Part shown: positions 27,920-37,968 of the stretch, piece by piece
Position numbering within the stretch: the stretch's first letter is position 1
How the letters are laid out: every line of letters begins with the position of its first letter
DNA from: Methylibium sp. Root1272
GTDB taxonomy: Bacteria > Pseudomonadota > Gammaproteobacteria > Burkholderiales > Burkholderiaceae_C
NCBI RefSeq assembly: GCF_001425905.1
Contig: NZ_LMDY01000013.1
Span: forward strand, 247,480 to 311,479
Length of the DNA stretch: 64,000 nt
Direction: 5' to 3'
Notes under the pieces: model-generated
Databases searched by the model: none
Told to the model about the DNA's origin: nothing
The model's input: only the letters and a program-made list of their open reading frames with translations
Translations under genes and position numbers: made by a program

Positions 27920-30199
27920 ATGGCCTACATCCAGGCTCGCAAGCACGCCCATCCCCCCCGACGGACCGCTTCGGCCGCCGCCGCCTTCGCTGCGCTGGCC
28001 ATTCCAGCCGCCGTGCACGCCCAGCAGGCCGCGGCGCCCGCCGACGCCGCTTCGGCGCCCGCCAGCACGCAGGTGTTGCCGGAGATCAAGGCCAAGTCGA
28101 CGGTGGAGACGCCCTACAAGGCAGAGGCCATGTCGTCGCCGAAGTTCACCCAGCCGCTGGTGGACACGCCGCAGACCATCACCGTGATCAAGAAGGAGCT
28201 GCTGCGCGAGCAGGGCGCGACGACCCTCAGTGAAGCGCTGCGCAACACCCCCGGCGTCACGATGCTGATGGGCGAGAACGGCAACACTTCGAGCGGCGAC
28301 TCGATCTTCATGCGCGGCTTCGACACCTCGGGCAGCATCTTCGTCGATGGCATCCGCGACCTGGGATTCATCTCGCGCGACGTCTTCAACATCGAGCAGG
28401 TCGAAGTGGTGAAGGGCCCGTCGGGCGCCGACAACGGCCGCGGCGCCTCCTCGGGCTACGTGAACCTGTCGAGCAAGGTGCCGTTCGCCGAGAACTTCAA
28501 TGCCGCCAGCCTCAGCCTCGGCACCTCGAGCCGCAAGCGTGCCACGGCGGACCTGAACCGACCGCTGGACATCGGCGTTCCCGGCACCGCCGTGCGACTG
28601 AACCTGATGGTGCAGGACTCCGGGGTGCCGGGTCGCGACGAAGTCGAGAAGAAGAGCTACGGCTTCGCGCCCTCGATCGCCTTCGGCCTGAACACTCCGA
28701 CGCGCGCCTACTTCTACCTGCTGCACAGCAAGCAGGACAACCTGCCGGACGGTGGTGTGCCGACCTACGGCGTGGGCAACTACAAGCTTCCGACGACGGC
28801 CCCGGCCGGCGTGCCGACCCCGACCCCGGTGGACTCGGAGAACTTCTACGGCTCCCGGTCCGACTACGAGAAGATCGACATCGACATGTTCACGGCGCGC
28901 GTCGAGCACGATGTGGCGCCCGGCATCACGCTGCGCAACACCTCGCGCTACGGCCGCTCCACACAGGACAGCGTGCTGACCGGCGTGAATGCGGTCAACT
29001 TCGTCACGCCCGCCGATCCGTCGACCTACACGGTGAACCGCTCGCGCCAGCGCAAGTACCAGCAGAACGAGATCCTCACGAACCAGAGCAACATCACGGC
29101 CGAACTCGGTAGCGGCGCGGTCAAGCACTCGGTCACCGGCGGCGTGGAGTTCACCTACGAGAAGCAGTCGCTGCCGACCTTCGCCCTGCCGACCGGCGTG
29201 ACGCAGGATCCTGCGAACCTCTACGACCCGAGCCTCGGTGACGTCTTCCAGACGCCGGTGCGCAACGGCGCCTACGCCAAAGGCAACACGCTGACCGCTG
29301 CGGTCTATGCCTTCGACACCTTGAAGGTTGGCGAGCAGTGGCAGTTCACCGGCGGGGTGCGTTGGGAGAAGTACCGGACCGAGTTCAACTCGATGACGCT
29401 GACCGACGGTGTCCTGGTGCCGCTGGCGCTCGACGCCAGTGGCAACCTGCTGAGCTGGAAGCTCGGCGCCCTGTTCAAGCCGGCGCCGAACGGCAGTGTC
29501 TACGTGTCGGTCGCGAGCTCCGAATTGCCGCCCGGAGGCGCCAACCACACGCTCAGCGCCAACGCCAACAACGTCAACCAGCCCAATCTCGATCCGCAGG
29601 AGGGCAGCAACATCGAGGTCGGTACCAAGTGGGAGTTCCTCGGCGGCAAGCTCGCCATCGCCGGCGCGATCTTCCGCAGCGAGAACAAGAACGAGCTGGT
29701 GCAGGACCCGATCGACACGACGGTCTACACACAGGTAGGCAAACGCCGCGTCCAGGGCATCGAGCTGAGCGTGGTGGGGCAGCTGACCAACGAGCTGCAC
29801 CTGAGCGCCGGGCTGGCGCGCATGGATCCGGAGATCGAGCGTGCCGCCGCTGCGACGCAGGGCGGGCTGATCCAGTGGTCACCGGAGCTCACCTTCACCT
29901 CGTGGCTGACCTACAAGCTGCCGTTCGGCCTGACGCTGGGCGGTGGGGCCCGCTACGTCGACAATGCGACGACGACCAGCAACGTCGACACCTCGACGGT
30001 CACGGGCCTGACCGAAATGCCCAGCTACTGGGTGGCCGATGCGCTGGTGGGTTACGAGTTCAGCAAGAACTTCAACCTGCAGCTGAACGTGTACAACCTG
30101 TTCGACAAGGAGTACCTGTCCGCCGTCAACAGCGGACGTTCACGCTACTTCCCGGGCGTGCCGCGCTCGGCGCTGCTCACCGCCAACGTGCAGTTCTGA
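27920..30199 (+). CDS. TonB-dependent catecholate siderophore receptor, Fiu-like
   Basis: A 759-residue outer-membrane receptor. A signal peptide (to about AVHAQ) is followed by an Ala/Pro-rich linker, a plug domain (about 70-190: [41 protein letters not shown]) and a 22-strand barrel ending in a C-terminal Phe. The closest functional group by eye is Fiu/CirA-type receptors for monomeric catechols such as dihydroxybenzoylserine. The downstream PKHD hydroxylase gene is the classic partner of fiu (ybiX). Controlled by a Fur-box promoter. Confidence 0.9.
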   Translation: MAYIQARKHAHPPRRTASAAAAFAALAIPAAVHAQQAAAPADAASAPASTQVLPEIKAKSTVETPYKAEAMSSPKFTQPLVDTPQTITVIKKELLREQGATTLSEALRNTPGVTMLMGENGNTSSGDSIFMRGFDTSGSIFVDGIRDLGFISRDVFNIEQVEVVKGPSGADNGRGASSGYVNLSSKVPFAENFNAASLSLGTSSRKRATADLNRPLDIGVPGTAVRLNLMVQDSGVPGRDEVEKKSYGFAPSIAFGLNTPTRAYFYLLHSKQDNLPDGGVPTYGVGNYKLPTTAPAGVPTPTPVDSENFYGSRSDYEKIDIDMFTARVEHDVAPGITLRNTSRYGRSTQDSVLTGVNAVNFVTPADPSTYTVNRSRQRKYQQNEILTNQSNITAELGSGAVKHSVTGGVEFTYEKQSLPTFALPTGVTQDPANLYDPSLGDVFQTPVRNGAYAKGNTLTAAVYAFDTLKVGEQWQFTGGVRWEKYRTEFNSMTLTDGVLVPLALDASGNLLSWKLGALFKPAPNGSVYVSVASSELPPGGANHTLSANANNVNQPNLDPQEGSNIEVGTKWEFLGGKLAIAGAIFRSENKNELVQDPIDTTVYTQVGKRRVQGIELSVVGQLTNELHLSAGLARMDPEIERAAAATQGGLIQWSPELTFTSWLTYKLPFGLTLGGGARYVDNATTTSNVDTSTVTGLTEMPSYWVADALVGYEFSKNFNLQLNVYNLFDKEYLSAVNSGRSRYFPGVPRSALLTANVQF

Positions 30200-30218
30200 C
30201 GGCACATGCGTGAGCAGG

Positions 30219-30245
30219 CCCCTCGCGCGAGCGAGGGGTCTTTTG
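30219..30245 (+). terminator. Terminator or attenuator between receptor and PKHD hydroxylase genes
   Basis: An 8-bp perfect stem CCCCTCGC / GCGAGGGG with a GCGA loop, followed by TCTTTT. It lies 20 nt after the receptor stop and 22 nt before the hydroxylase start, so it should reduce rather than separate expression of the second gene. Confidence 0.75.
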
Positions 30246-30266
30246 TCATCTGGAGACGATCGAATC

Positions 30267-30947
30267 ATGATGCTGCACGTGCCCGAGGTCCTGACGCGCG
30301 AACAGGTCGCCGACATCCGCGCGCGGCTCGACGCCACCGACTGGGTCGATGGCCGCGCGACCGTGGGGCCGCAGGGCGCCCAGGTCAAGCAGAACCGACA
30401 GCTGCCCGAGCTGTCGCCGGTGGGCCGCGAACTCGGCGAGATCATCCTGAAGGCGCTGCTGGTCCACCCGCTGTTCCTCTCGGCAGCGCTGCCGCTGCGC
30501 ACCGTGCCGCCGCTGTTCAACCGCTACGAGGGCGGCGAGCACTACGGCCTGCACATCGACGGCGCGGTGCGCTCGGTGCCGGGCACCCACCTGCGCCTGC
30601 GCACCGACCTGTCGAGCACGCTGTTCCTCAGCGACCCGGACGACTACGACGGCGGCGAGCTGGTGGTGGTCGACACCTACGGCACGCACGAGGTCAAGCT
30701 GCCGGCCGGTGACCTGATCCTCTACCCGTCGACCAGCCTGCACCGCGTCGAGCCGGTGACGCGTGGCGCGCGCGTGTGCTCGTTCTTCTGGACGCAGAGC
30801 ATGGTGCGCGACGACTGGCAGCGCCATCTGCTGTTCGAGCTCGACCAGGACATCCAGAAACTGCGCGAGAAGCTCGGCGACTGCCCCGAAGTGCTGAGCC
30901 TCACCGGCCACTATCACAACCTGCTGCGCCAGTGGGCCGAGGTGTGA
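30267..30947 (+). CDS. piuC: PKHD-type 2-oxoglutarate/Fe(II) hydroxylase, YbiX/PiuC
   Basis: A 226-residue Fe(II)/2-oxoglutarate dioxygenase of the PiuC/YbiX group. The double-stranded beta-helix carries the metal triad H-x-D ([10 protein letters not shown]) and a distal His in [13 protein letters not shown], with the 2OG-binding Arg in that last motif. Known: genes of this family sit beside siderophore receptors and are iron-regulated, possibly modifying the siderophore or recovering iron; the substrate is unproven. GGAGA lies about 10 nt before the ATG. A second ATG follows directly. Confidence 0.9.
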   Translation: MMLHVPEVLTREQVADIRARLDATDWVDGRATVGPQGAQVKQNRQLPELSPVGRELGEIILKALLVHPLFLSAALPLRTVPPLFNRYEGGEHYGLHIDGAVRSVPGTHLRLRTDLSSTLFLSDPDDYDGGELVVVDTYGTHEVKLPAGDLILYPSTSLHRVEPVTRGARVCSFFWTQSMVRDDWQRHLLFELDQDIQKLREKLGDCPEVLSLTGHYHNLLRQWAEV

Positions 30948-30986
30948 CGCGGCCGGCGGCCGCTCTCGGGCCCCGCCGGGACACGC

Positions 30987-32387
30987 TCAGTACACGTCGC
31001 GCCGCAGGCGGCCGGTTTCGATGAGCCGGTCGACGCCGTTGCGGCCGAGCACGTCGACCAGCGCGGCTTCCACGCCCGCGGCCATGCCGACCAGGCTGCC
31101 GCACACGTAGAGCGCGGCGCCGCGCGCGACCCAGTCGCCCAGCGTGTCGGCCTGCTCCCGCAGGCGGTCCTGCACATAGCGCTTGCCGGGCTGGTCGCGC
31201 GAGAACACGAGGTCGGCGCGCTCGAGCACGCCGCCGGCCTGCCAGGCGGCGATCTCGTCGCGGTAGTAGGCGTCGTGCGCGGCGTGGCGCTCGCCGAACA
31301 CCAGCCAGTTCGCGCCCTGGCCCGCCGCAGCGCGGGCCTTGAGGTGGGCGCGCAGGCCGGCCAGGCCGGTGCCGTTGCCGATCAGGATCAACGGCCGGCC
31401 GGCGTTGTCGCCGAGGCGGAAGTTGCCGTGGGCGCGCAGTCGCAGCGCGATCTCGTCGCCGACGGCGGCGCGCTCGGTGAGCCAGCCGGAGGCCAGGCCC
31501 GGGGTGCCGTCGGCATGCCGCTCCTGGCGCACCAGCAGGTGCACGCGGCCGTCGGTGGGCAGCGAGGCGATCGAGTACTCGCGCGGGCGTTCGCCGTCGC
31601 CGGGCGGCAGCACCTGCACCAGGTCGCCGGCCTGCCAGTCCGGGCTCGGTGCCGCGCCGGCCGGGGCCTCGAGCTCCAGGTGAAAGCAGGGGCCGCCGGC
31701 GCTGCCGGGGTTGAGCAACCGGCGATGCGCCAGCCGCCACGGCTCGAATGCCGCCGCGAGCTGCCAGTCCGGCAGGTCGCTGGTGCCCGCCACGCGCGCC
31801 ACCTGGTGCTGCCACTGCTGCAGCGCCTCGGCATCGCCCCCGTCGACGTCGATGCGCTCGAACATCGCCTGCGCCCCCTGCCGGCGCAACCAGGTGTCGA
31901 GCGTGCGGCCGAAACCGCAGAAGTGCTGGTACTCGCGATCCCCGAGCGCCAGCACGGCGCAATGCAGGCCGCCGAGCGCGAGCGGCGCCTCGGCGGCCTG
32001 GGCCATGACGCGGCGCACGAACGGCGCCGCCGCGTCGGGCGGATCGCCTTCGCCGTAGGTGCTGACGATGAACAGCGCCCGCTCCGCCGCCGCCAGTTCG
32101 TCGGCCTGCAGCTGCGACAGGCTGGCGATGCGCGCCGGCACGCCGGCCGTGTGCAGGGCCTGCGCGGTCTGCCACGCCAGCTGTTCGGCGTTGCCGGTCT
32201 GGCTGGCGTGCGCCACCAGCACCGGCCGTATGCCTGCCGCGGCCGGCGCCAGGGCTGCTGCCGCGAGCGCCACCCGGGCCTCGCGCGCCCGGTGCGCGCG
32301 CCAGGTGCCGGCGCACAGCGCCGCATAGGACAGCACGGTCCCGCCCGCGGCGAGCGCCCGCAGCGCGTCATCGGACAGCAACGTCAT
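30987..32387 (-). CDS. NADPH-dependent diflavin reductase (flavodoxin + FNR domains)
   Basis: A 466-residue sulfite-reductase-alpha-like protein. A short N-terminal hydrophobic segment (about 13-30) may anchor it in the inner membrane. A flavodoxin domain (HASQTGNAEQL at about 60, STYGEGDPPD, ALGDREYQHFCGFG) is followed by an FAD-binding domain (REYSIAS) and an NADPH domain (GNGTGLAGLRAHL, SRDQPGKRYVQDRL, YVCGS). Inferred role: passes electrons from NADPH to the PepSY membrane protein of the same operon. It is last in a five-gene operon, overlapping apbE by ATGA. Confidence 0.88.
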   Translation of the reverse strand: MTLLSDDALRALAAGGTVLSYAALCAGTWRAHRAREARVALAAAALAPAAAGIRPVLVAHASQTGNAEQLAWQTAQALHTAGVPARIASLSQLQADELAAAERALFIVSTYGEGDPPDAAAPFVRRVMAQAAEAPLALGGLHCAVLALGDREYQHFCGFGRTLDTWLRRQGAQAMFERIDVDGGDAEALQQWQHQVARVAGTSDLPDWQLAAAFEPWRLAHRRLLNPGSAGGPCFHLELEAPAGAAPSPDWQAGDLVQVLPPGDGERPREYSIASLPTDGRVHLLVRQERHADGTPGLASGWLTERAAVGDEIALRLRAHGNFRLGDNAGRPLILIGNGTGLAGLRAHLKARAAAGQGANWLVFGERHAAHDAYYRDEIAAWQAGGVLERADLVFSRDQPGKRYVQDRLREQADTLGDWVARGAALYVCGSLVGMAAGVEAALVDVLGRNGVDRLIETGRLRRDVY

Positions 32388-33418
32388 GCCAGCAGCGCTT
32401 CGAACCCGGCCGTCGGGCGGGCCTCGTGGCCGCCGTCCGCGCCGCGGCGGATGAACAGCACGGCCAGCCGCTCTCGCTCGGCATAGGCCCAGCCTTCATC
32501 GGGGCCCAGCACCGTCAGCGCCGTGGCCAGCGCGTCGGCGTGCATGCATTGCGCGTGCACGACCGTCACCGACGCCAGCGCGTGCCGCACCGGCCGGCCG
32601 GTGCGCGGGTCGATGGTGTGGGAATAGCGCGCGCCGTCGTCGGCCGCGAAGCAGCGGAAGTCGTCGCCGGAGGTCGCGACCGCCAGCCCCTTGAGCGCGA
32701 GCACCGGACCGGCTTCGCCCTGTTCCAGCCCGGGCAGGCGGACCGCCACGCGCCACGGCTGCCCGTCAGGCCGGCGGCCCATGCCGAGCAGCTCGCCACC
32801 GACCTCGACGAGCGCATGGCCGCAGCCCAGGCGCTGCAGCGCGCGCGCGACGGCGTCGACGGCGTAGCCCTTGGCGATCGACGACAGGTCGACATAGGTG
32901 CCGCCGACCTGACGTGCGCGGCGCTGCTCGGCGTCGAGCTGCACGCGCTGCCAGCCGATGCGGCGGCGCGCCGCTTCCAGATCGGCCGCCTCCGGCGCGT
33001 TGCGGCGGGCCGGATCGGGGCCGAAGCCCCAGAGGTTGACCGCAGGGCCGACGGTCGGGTCATAGGCCCCCCCAGTGGCACGCGCCAGTTCGAGCGCATG
33101 CCGCAGCACCGTGAAGAAGGGCTCGGGCAACTTCTGCCAGCGGCCCGGCGCCGCGCGGTTGTAGCGGCTCAGGTCGGAGTCTTCCTCCCAGGTGCTCATC
33201 TGGCGCACCACGAGGTCCAGCGCCGTCTCGATCGCCTCGCGGACCTCACGGCGGGCCGGTCCGGGCGTGGCCGGCGCGTGCCAGTACTTCACGCTCCAGC
33301 GGGTGCCCATCGTCGGCCCGCCCAGCTCCTGCACGGCGGCCGTCAACAGACGCGGCGCGGCCCCGCCGTCGTAGCGATAGCTCAGCGGGGGCGGTTCGGC
33401 GAAGGACACGCGCGTCAT
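32384..33418 (-). CDS. apbE: FAD:protein FMN transferase ApbE
   Basis: A 344-residue ApbE-family enzyme that attaches FMN covalently to Thr of target proteins through a phosphoester bond. Motifs: MGTRWSV near the start, GAYDPTVGPAVNLWGFG, DLSSIAKGYAVD, the GGEL loop, TSGD and SHTIDPRTGRPV for Mg and FAD binding, and HADALATALTVLG. No clear signal peptide with the ATG at 33418, although ApbE often acts in the periplasm; a longer start at 33481 exists but is not hydrophobic. The likely target is the DUF2271 protein two genes upstream. Confidence 0.93.
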   Translation of the reverse strand: MTRVSFAEPPPLSYRYDGGAAPRLLTAAVQELGGPTMGTRWSVKYWHAPATPGPARREVREAIETALDLVVRQMSTWEEDSDLSRYNRAAPGRWQKLPEPFFTVLRHALELARATGGAYDPTVGPAVNLWGFGPDPARRNAPEAADLEAARRRIGWQRVQLDAEQRRARQVGGTYVDLSSIAKGYAVDAVARALQRLGCGHALVEVGGELLGMGRRPDGQPWRVAVRLPGLEQGEAGPVLALKGLAVATSGDDFRCFAADDGARYSHTIDPRTGRPVRHALASVTVVHAQCMHADALATALTVLGPDEGWAYAERERLAVLFIRRGADGGHEARPTAGFEALLA

Positions 33419-33449
33419 GCGGCAGCCGCGCTTTTCAGCGGCCCTCTCG

Positions 33450-34265
33450 TCACTGCGGCAGCACTTCCAGCACGGCGGCATAGACCAGCCGGCGCTCCTT
33501 GGCCTGCTTCAGCGTGGTCTTGTCGTCCTTGGTGCTGACCTCCAGGCGGTAGAGCCCGGGCTGCGGCCAGTTCACCTTGACCTGGCCCTTCGCGTCGGTC
33601 TTCAGCACGATCTCGCCGATCTTGTCGCGGTAGCGGGTGCCGCCGAAGATGATCTCGACCTCCAGGTCCACGGCCGGCTTGCCGTCGAGCAGGAAACCGA
33701 AGGTCGCCGCCTCGCCGGTGAACAGGTCGTTGGGGTGCGTGACCGGCACGAACTCCAGGCCCTTGCCGACCGGCTGGATCGCGCTGGGCTTGCCGACGGT
33801 GATGAAGGTCTCGAGGCGGCTGATGCCTTCGTTGACCGTCAGCTCGGGCGCATTGGCCGGCACGTCCTTGGCGAAGTTCTCGGCCGTGCCACGGAAGCCC
33901 TTGTTCTGGCCGGTGGCCGCGTCCTTGTAGCGCGCCGTCACGCCGCTGAAGCCGTTGGCCACGCGGTAGGTGCCGGTCTGCGTGAGGTTCAGGTCGAACA
34001 CGCTGCGCAGCTTGCCGACCACCACGTTCTCCGGCGCCACGGCGCTGCCGTCCGGCGCGGTGACCGACAGCCCGTCGAGCCGCAGCGGCGCGTGGTTGAA
34101 GTAGAAGATGTCGTTGCCGGATGCGCCGTCGATCGTGACCCATTGCGGCTTGGACAGCACGGTCGACGAGGGCACCAGGAAGCTGCTGTGGGCGCGAGCC
34201 AGCGGCACCGACAGACCAAAGGCGAGCGCCGTCGTGACGACGAGCGCAAAACGGGAACGGGACAT
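33450..34265 (-). CDS. DUF4198 periplasmic protein
   Basis: A 271-residue secreted protein: signal peptide to ARA-H, then a beta-rich DUF4198 domain beginning HSSFLVPSSTVL and ending in a carboxypeptidase-regulatory/CnaB-like segment (KGQVKVNWPQPGLYRLEV). Mature His1 and further histidines and acidic residues could bind metal. Known: DUF4198 genes are often Fur- or metal-regulated and neighbour TonB receptors or PepSY proteins, suggesting nickel, cobalt or iron handling; no direct function is established. It lies between the DUF2271 and apbE genes. Confidence 0.85.
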   Translation of the reverse strand: MSRSRFALVVTTALAFGLSVPLARAHSSFLVPSSTVLSKPQWVTIDGASGNDIFYFNHAPLRLDGLSVTAPDGSAVAPENVVVGKLRSVFDLNLTQTGTYRVANGFSGVTARYKDAATGQNKGFRGTAENFAKDVPANAPELTVNEGISRLETFITVGKPSAIQPVGKGLEFVPVTHPNDLFTGEAATFGFLLDGKPAVDLEVEIIFGGTRYRDKIGEIVLKTDAKGQVKVNWPQPGLYRLEVSTKDDKTTLKQAKERRLVYAAVLEVLPQ

Positions 34266-34303
34266 GGGGATCTCCTGGACGGGGTGAGGGGGCCGACGGC
34301 GGT

Positions 34304-34819
34304 TCAGGGCTTGAGCTCGAGCGTGACTTCACCGAGCTCGCTGCTGCCCTGGGCACTCAACTGCTGCGCCTTGGCCGGGGGCCACTGGAAGGGGATGCTC
34401 AGCAGCTCGCGGCCGCCGGACTCGCGCGCCGCCTCGATCACGAGCTTGTAGTCGCCGGGCGGCAGCTTGCCGAGCGGCTTGGCGCTGTCGTTGAAGCTGA
34501 GCTTGTGCTTGCCGGCCGGACGCGTGGCGCTGGTCAGGCCGTCGGCCGGCACCTGCAGTTCGCGGCCGCTGCGGCGCCACCACTGGCGCATGTCCTTCAG
34601 CCACTTCGCTCCCTCGCCGTCCTTCTTGGCGGTGGCGTACCAGACCGCGAGGTTGGCGGCGACGCCCTGGTCGGCGCGCTCGACCCACATCGCGACATAG
34701 GGGCGGTGGTATTCGGCGACGGTCAGTCGGGGCACCTCGACGCCGACCGCCAGGTCGGCCGCCAGAGCCGGGACACCGAGCGCCGCGGCGCTCAGCGCGA
34801 TGGAGTAACGCACGTGCAT
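34304..34819 (-). CDS. DUF2271 periplasmic protein with ApbE flavinylation motif
   Basis: A 171-residue secreted protein: signal peptide to about ALA20, then a DUF2271 beta-sandwich (VPRLTVAEYHRPYVAMWVE, PPGDYKLVIEA). Residues D93-G-L-T-S-A-T99 match the ApbE target consensus, with Thr99 the predicted FMN-bearing residue. Inferred role: an extracytoplasmic FMN carrier receiving electrons from the PepSY membrane protein and reducing a periplasmic acceptor, probably ferric iron released from siderophores. It begins 16 nt after the PepSY gene. Confidence 0.85.
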   Translation of the reverse strand: MHVRYSIALSAAALGVPALAADLAVGVEVPRLTVAEYHRPYVAMWVERADQGVAANLAVWYATAKKDGEGAKWLKDMRQWWRRSGRELQVPADGLTSATRPAGKHKLSFNDSAKPLGKLPPGDYKLVIEAARESGGRELLSIPFQWPPAKAQQLSAQGSSELGEVTLELKP

Positions 34820-34835
34820 GGCAGAGCCTTCTTCT

Positions 34836-35468
34836 TCAGTGGATGAACAGCAGGGCGAGCAGCAGCGGGATCACCAGCCCGAGACCGACGATCGGCCAGG
34901 TGGTCGGCCGGTTGGCCGCGTGCAGCTTCAGGATGAACAGGCCGGTGAGGCAGAACACCAGGCAGGCGACCGCGAACACGTCGATGAACCACGACCACGC
35001 CACGCCGGTGTGGCGCCCCTTGTGCAGGTCGTTGAGGTAGGAGATCCAGCCGCGGTCGGTGCGCTCGTACTCCGCTGCGCCGCTCTCGCGGTCGATGCGC
35101 AGCCAGGCGTCGCCGCCGGGGCGCGGCAGCGAGACATACAGCTCCTCGTCGGACCACTCGGCATCACGTCCGCGCACGTCGACCGCCAGCTGCGTGTCGA
35201 CCCAGTCGGCCAGCCGCGCGGGCAAGGGCGCGCGCGGCGACGACGGCGACGACGCATCCGGCGCCACCAGGGCCTTCAGCTCCGGTGGCAGCTGCAGTTC
35301 GCGGGCGGTCACGGCCGGCCGGCTCTCGATCTGCGAGGCATGGTTGAGCGTGATGCCGGTGACGCTGAACAGCAGCATGCCCAGCAGGCAGACCGCCGAG
35401 CTGATCCAGTGCCATTGATGCAGCGTCTTCAGCCAGTAGGCCCGCTGGGTGTTGTCGGTCTTGCGCAT
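34836..35468 (-). CDS. PepSY-associated transmembrane protein
   Basis: A 210-residue membrane protein with three predicted helices: 22-43 ([18 protein letters not shown]), about 155-178 ([20 protein letters not shown]) and about 191-209. A periplasmic domain of about 110 residues lies between the first two. The HQWHW box before helix 1 and [11 protein letters not shown] before helix 2 supply histidines suited to heme or metal binding. Known: PepSY-TM proteins move electrons across the inner membrane in ferric and other reductases. First gene of the operon; a Fur box lies about 90 nt upstream, shared with the divergent receptor gene. Confidence 0.87.
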   Translation of the reverse strand: MRKTDNTQRAYWLKTLHQWHWISSAVCLLGMLLFSVTGITLNHASQIESRPAVTARELQLPPELKALVAPDASSPSSPRAPLPARLADWVDTQLAVDVRGRDAEWSDEELYVSLPRPGGDAWLRIDRESGAAEYERTDRGWISYLNDLHKGRHTGVAWSWFIDVFAVACLVFCLTGLFILKLHAANRPTTWPIVGLGLVIPLLLALLFIH

Positions 35469-35555
35469 GCCTTCGCGTCTCTTCGCGCCCGGGCACGCAG
35501 CCTCGCGGACTGCAACGCGCCCTCCTCAAAAGTTGCGCCTTAGTGTAAGCTACTA

Positions 35556-35574
35556 AATGCGAATCACTATCAAT
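35556..35574. promoter_or_regulatory. Fur box between PepSY operon and hydroxamate-type receptor
   Basis: AATGCGAATCACTATCAAT has the same AATGCGAAT half-site as the tonB Fur box; the second half is degenerate. Lying between two divergent iron genes it could control both. I could not fix the two promoters. Confidence 0.7.
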
Positions 35575-35703
35575 AACGCAACGTAAAGACCACCCCAGCG
35601 CTTGGGAAACCGGCGGGGGTCGAGCGCCCCCTGAGATAGCCGAGGAGTCACCGCAAGCCCGTCGCCAGCGGTCCCGTGTTCGACACGACCAAAGGAACGA
35701 TGA

Positions 35704-37890
35704 ATGCTTGCCACCTCTCGCGTGGGCGCACTTGCCTGCGCCCTGTTGACCTGTGCTCCGTGGGCTCCGGCCCAGGAGGCCCCAGCCCCTGCCGCGCCGC
35801 CGGCGACGACGCCCCCCGACGGGGCCGGCACCACACTGCCGGAAGTGAAGGCCACGACGCAGGCCGAGAAGGCGACCGGCCCGGTATCGGGCTACACCGC
35901 CCGGCGCAGCGCCACGGCGACCAAGACCGACACGCCGCTCAACGAAGTGCCGCAGTCGATCACCGTGATCGGCGCCGAGCAGGTGCGTGACCAGAACTCG
36001 CTGACGATGCAGGAGGTGCTGCGCTACACGGCGGGCGTGCGCGCCGAGCTGTACGGCCTCGACAACCGCGGCGACTACTACGCGATGCGCGGCGGCAGCG
36101 AGGGCTCGACGCTGCTCGACGGCCTGCGGCTGCCCATCACCGGCTACTGGGGCAGCGTGCGCAACGAGCCCTATGCCTTCGAGCGCATCGAGGTGCTGCG
36201 CGGCCCGGCCTCGCTGATGGCCGGCCAGAACGGGCCCGGCGGCGTGGTCAACCTGGTGTCCAAGCGGCCGTCCGCCGAGGCGCAGCGGGAAGTGCAGGTG
36301 CAACTCGGCAACGACGACCACAAGCAGGTCGCGGCCGACCTGGGCGGCGCGCTGGTCGAGGACGGCCGCCTCGCCTACCGCGTGATCGCCTTGCGCAGGG
36401 ACAGCGGCAGCCAGGTCAAGTACGCCGACCAGGAGCGCACGCTGTTCGCACCGTCGATCGGCTGGAAGCCGCTGGCCGGGACGGCACTGACGGTCTACGG
36501 CGAGTACCAGAAGGACAAGAGCCTCAACCAGAACGGCTTCTTCCCCATCGCCGGCACGCTCAACAAGGCGCCGAACGGCCGCCGCATCGACCCCGAGGTC
36601 TTCGTCGGCGAGCCCGACTGGGACACTTACGGCGGAACGCGCAAGCGCTTCGGCTGGGAACTCGAGCAGCAGTTGAACGAGCAGTGGACGCTGCGCCACC
36701 ACCTGCGGCGCGACAACGTGACCGGCCATCTCGCCACCGCCTACGCCGACTGGAGCCAGTACGTCGGCGCGGACGGCGTGGTGGATACGGTCGATCCGGC
36801 GAACAACACCTACCTGAACCGCTACGGCTACGTGGCCGACGACCGCTCGCGCATCAACAACGCCGACCTGCTGCTGCAGGGCAAGATCGCGCTCGGCCGC
36901 ACGACGCACACGCTGCTGACCGGCGTCGACTACATGTCGCACCGCATGCTGCACATCGACCGCGGCGGCTTCCTGATGACGCCGCTGGATCCCTTCGATC
37001 CGGTCTACGGCACTTCTCCCTTGCCGGCGCTCGACCCCGCGCAGACCTTCGTCATCGACTCGCGCGTGCGCAACGTCGGCCTGCTGATCCAGGACCAGGT
37101 CAAGTTCGACGACCGCTGGGTGGTCACCGCCGGCCTGCGGCACGACAAGGCGAAGACCGATGACGCCAAGGACTCGGCCAATTCGAAGAACCTGGGCGTC
37201 GTCTACCTGGCCGACGGCGGCTGGTCGCCCTACGCCGGCTACTCCGAATCGTTCCAGCCGGTGGCCGGGACCACCAGCCCGGCGCGCGGCGGCAGGCCGT
37301 TCGAGCCCTCGCGCGGCCGGCAGCTGGAAACCGGCGTCAAGTGGATGCCGGCGGATTCGCCGGTGAGTGCGTCGGCGGCCGTCTACCGGCTGAAGGAGAC
37401 CAACCGGCTCGCCAACGAACCGGCTGACGTGAACTACTCGATCCAGGTCGGCGAGGCCACGGTCGACGGCCTCGAGCTCGACGCGAACGCGACGTTCACC
37501 GCCTGGCAGCTGCTGGCCAACTATTCGTACACCCGCGCCCGCCTGACCGGCGAGATCGACACGAACCGCGGCGAGCAGCTCAGCAGCATCCCGAAGCACG
37601 CGGCCTCGCTGTGGGCGGTGCATCGCTTCGGAGCCGCGGGCCTGCCCGGCCTGCGGGCCGGTGGCGGCGTGCGCTATGCCGGTCCGTCCTGGGATGGATC
37701 GGGCAACAACCGCGTTCCGTCCGTCACGCTGCTGGACCTGCTGGTCAGCTACGACACCGGCCCCTGGGCGCTGTCGCTGAACGTCAACAACCTGACCGAC
37801 AAGACCTACATCGCCACCTGCCTGGAGCGCGGCGATTGCTGGTTCGGCACCCAGCGGCGCGCCGTGGTGAGCTTGGCCTACCGTTGGTGA
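35704..37890 (+). CDS. TonB-dependent siderophore receptor, FhuA/FoxA-like
   Basis: A 728-residue outer-membrane receptor: signal peptide to APAQ, linker with VSGYTARRSATATKTDTPL, plug domain (about 75-195: PQSITVIGAEQVRDQ, VLRYTAGVRAE, IEVLRGPASLMAGQNGPGG) and a barrel ending in aromatic Trp. The YIATC...GDCWFG cysteine pair near the C-terminus and the YTARRSATATKTDTP region are typical of hydroxamate/ferrioxamine receptors. The ligand cannot be fixed by eye. Divergent from the PepSY reductase operon across a Fur box, suggesting uptake is paired with reductive iron release. Confidence 0.9.
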   Translation: MLATSRVGALACALLTCAPWAPAQEAPAPAAPPATTPPDGAGTTLPEVKATTQAEKATGPVSGYTARRSATATKTDTPLNEVPQSITVIGAEQVRDQNSLTMQEVLRYTAGVRAELYGLDNRGDYYAMRGGSEGSTLLDGLRLPITGYWGSVRNEPYAFERIEVLRGPASLMAGQNGPGGVVNLVSKRPSAEAQREVQVQLGNDDHKQVAADLGGALVEDGRLAYRVIALRRDSGSQVKYADQERTLFAPSIGWKPLAGTALTVYGEYQKDKSLNQNGFFPIAGTLNKAPNGRRIDPEVFVGEPDWDTYGGTRKRFGWELEQQLNEQWTLRHHLRRDNVTGHLATAYADWSQYVGADGVVDTVDPANNTYLNRYGYVADDRSRINNADLLLQGKIALGRTTHTLLTGVDYMSHRMLHIDRGGFLMTPLDPFDPVYGTSPLPALDPAQTFVIDSRVRNVGLLIQDQVKFDDRWVVTAGLRHDKAKTDDAKDSANSKNLGVVYLADGGWSPYAGYSESFQPVAGTTSPARGGRPFEPSRGRQLETGVKWMPADSPVSASAAVYRLKETNRLANEPADVNYSIQVGEATVDGLELDANATFTAWQLLANYSYTRARLTGEIDTNRGEQLSSIPKHAASLWAVHRFGAAGLPGLRAGGGVRYAGPSWDGSGNNRVPSVTLLDLLVSYDTGPWALSLNVNNLTDKTYIATCLERGDCWFGTQRRAVVSLAYRW

Positions 37891-37968
37891 TCCCGGCCCG
37901 GGGCCGGGCGGCGGCGCACGGCCGCAGCCGTTAAGCTGCGGCACGCCACCGCCCGACCCGGAGCCCGC

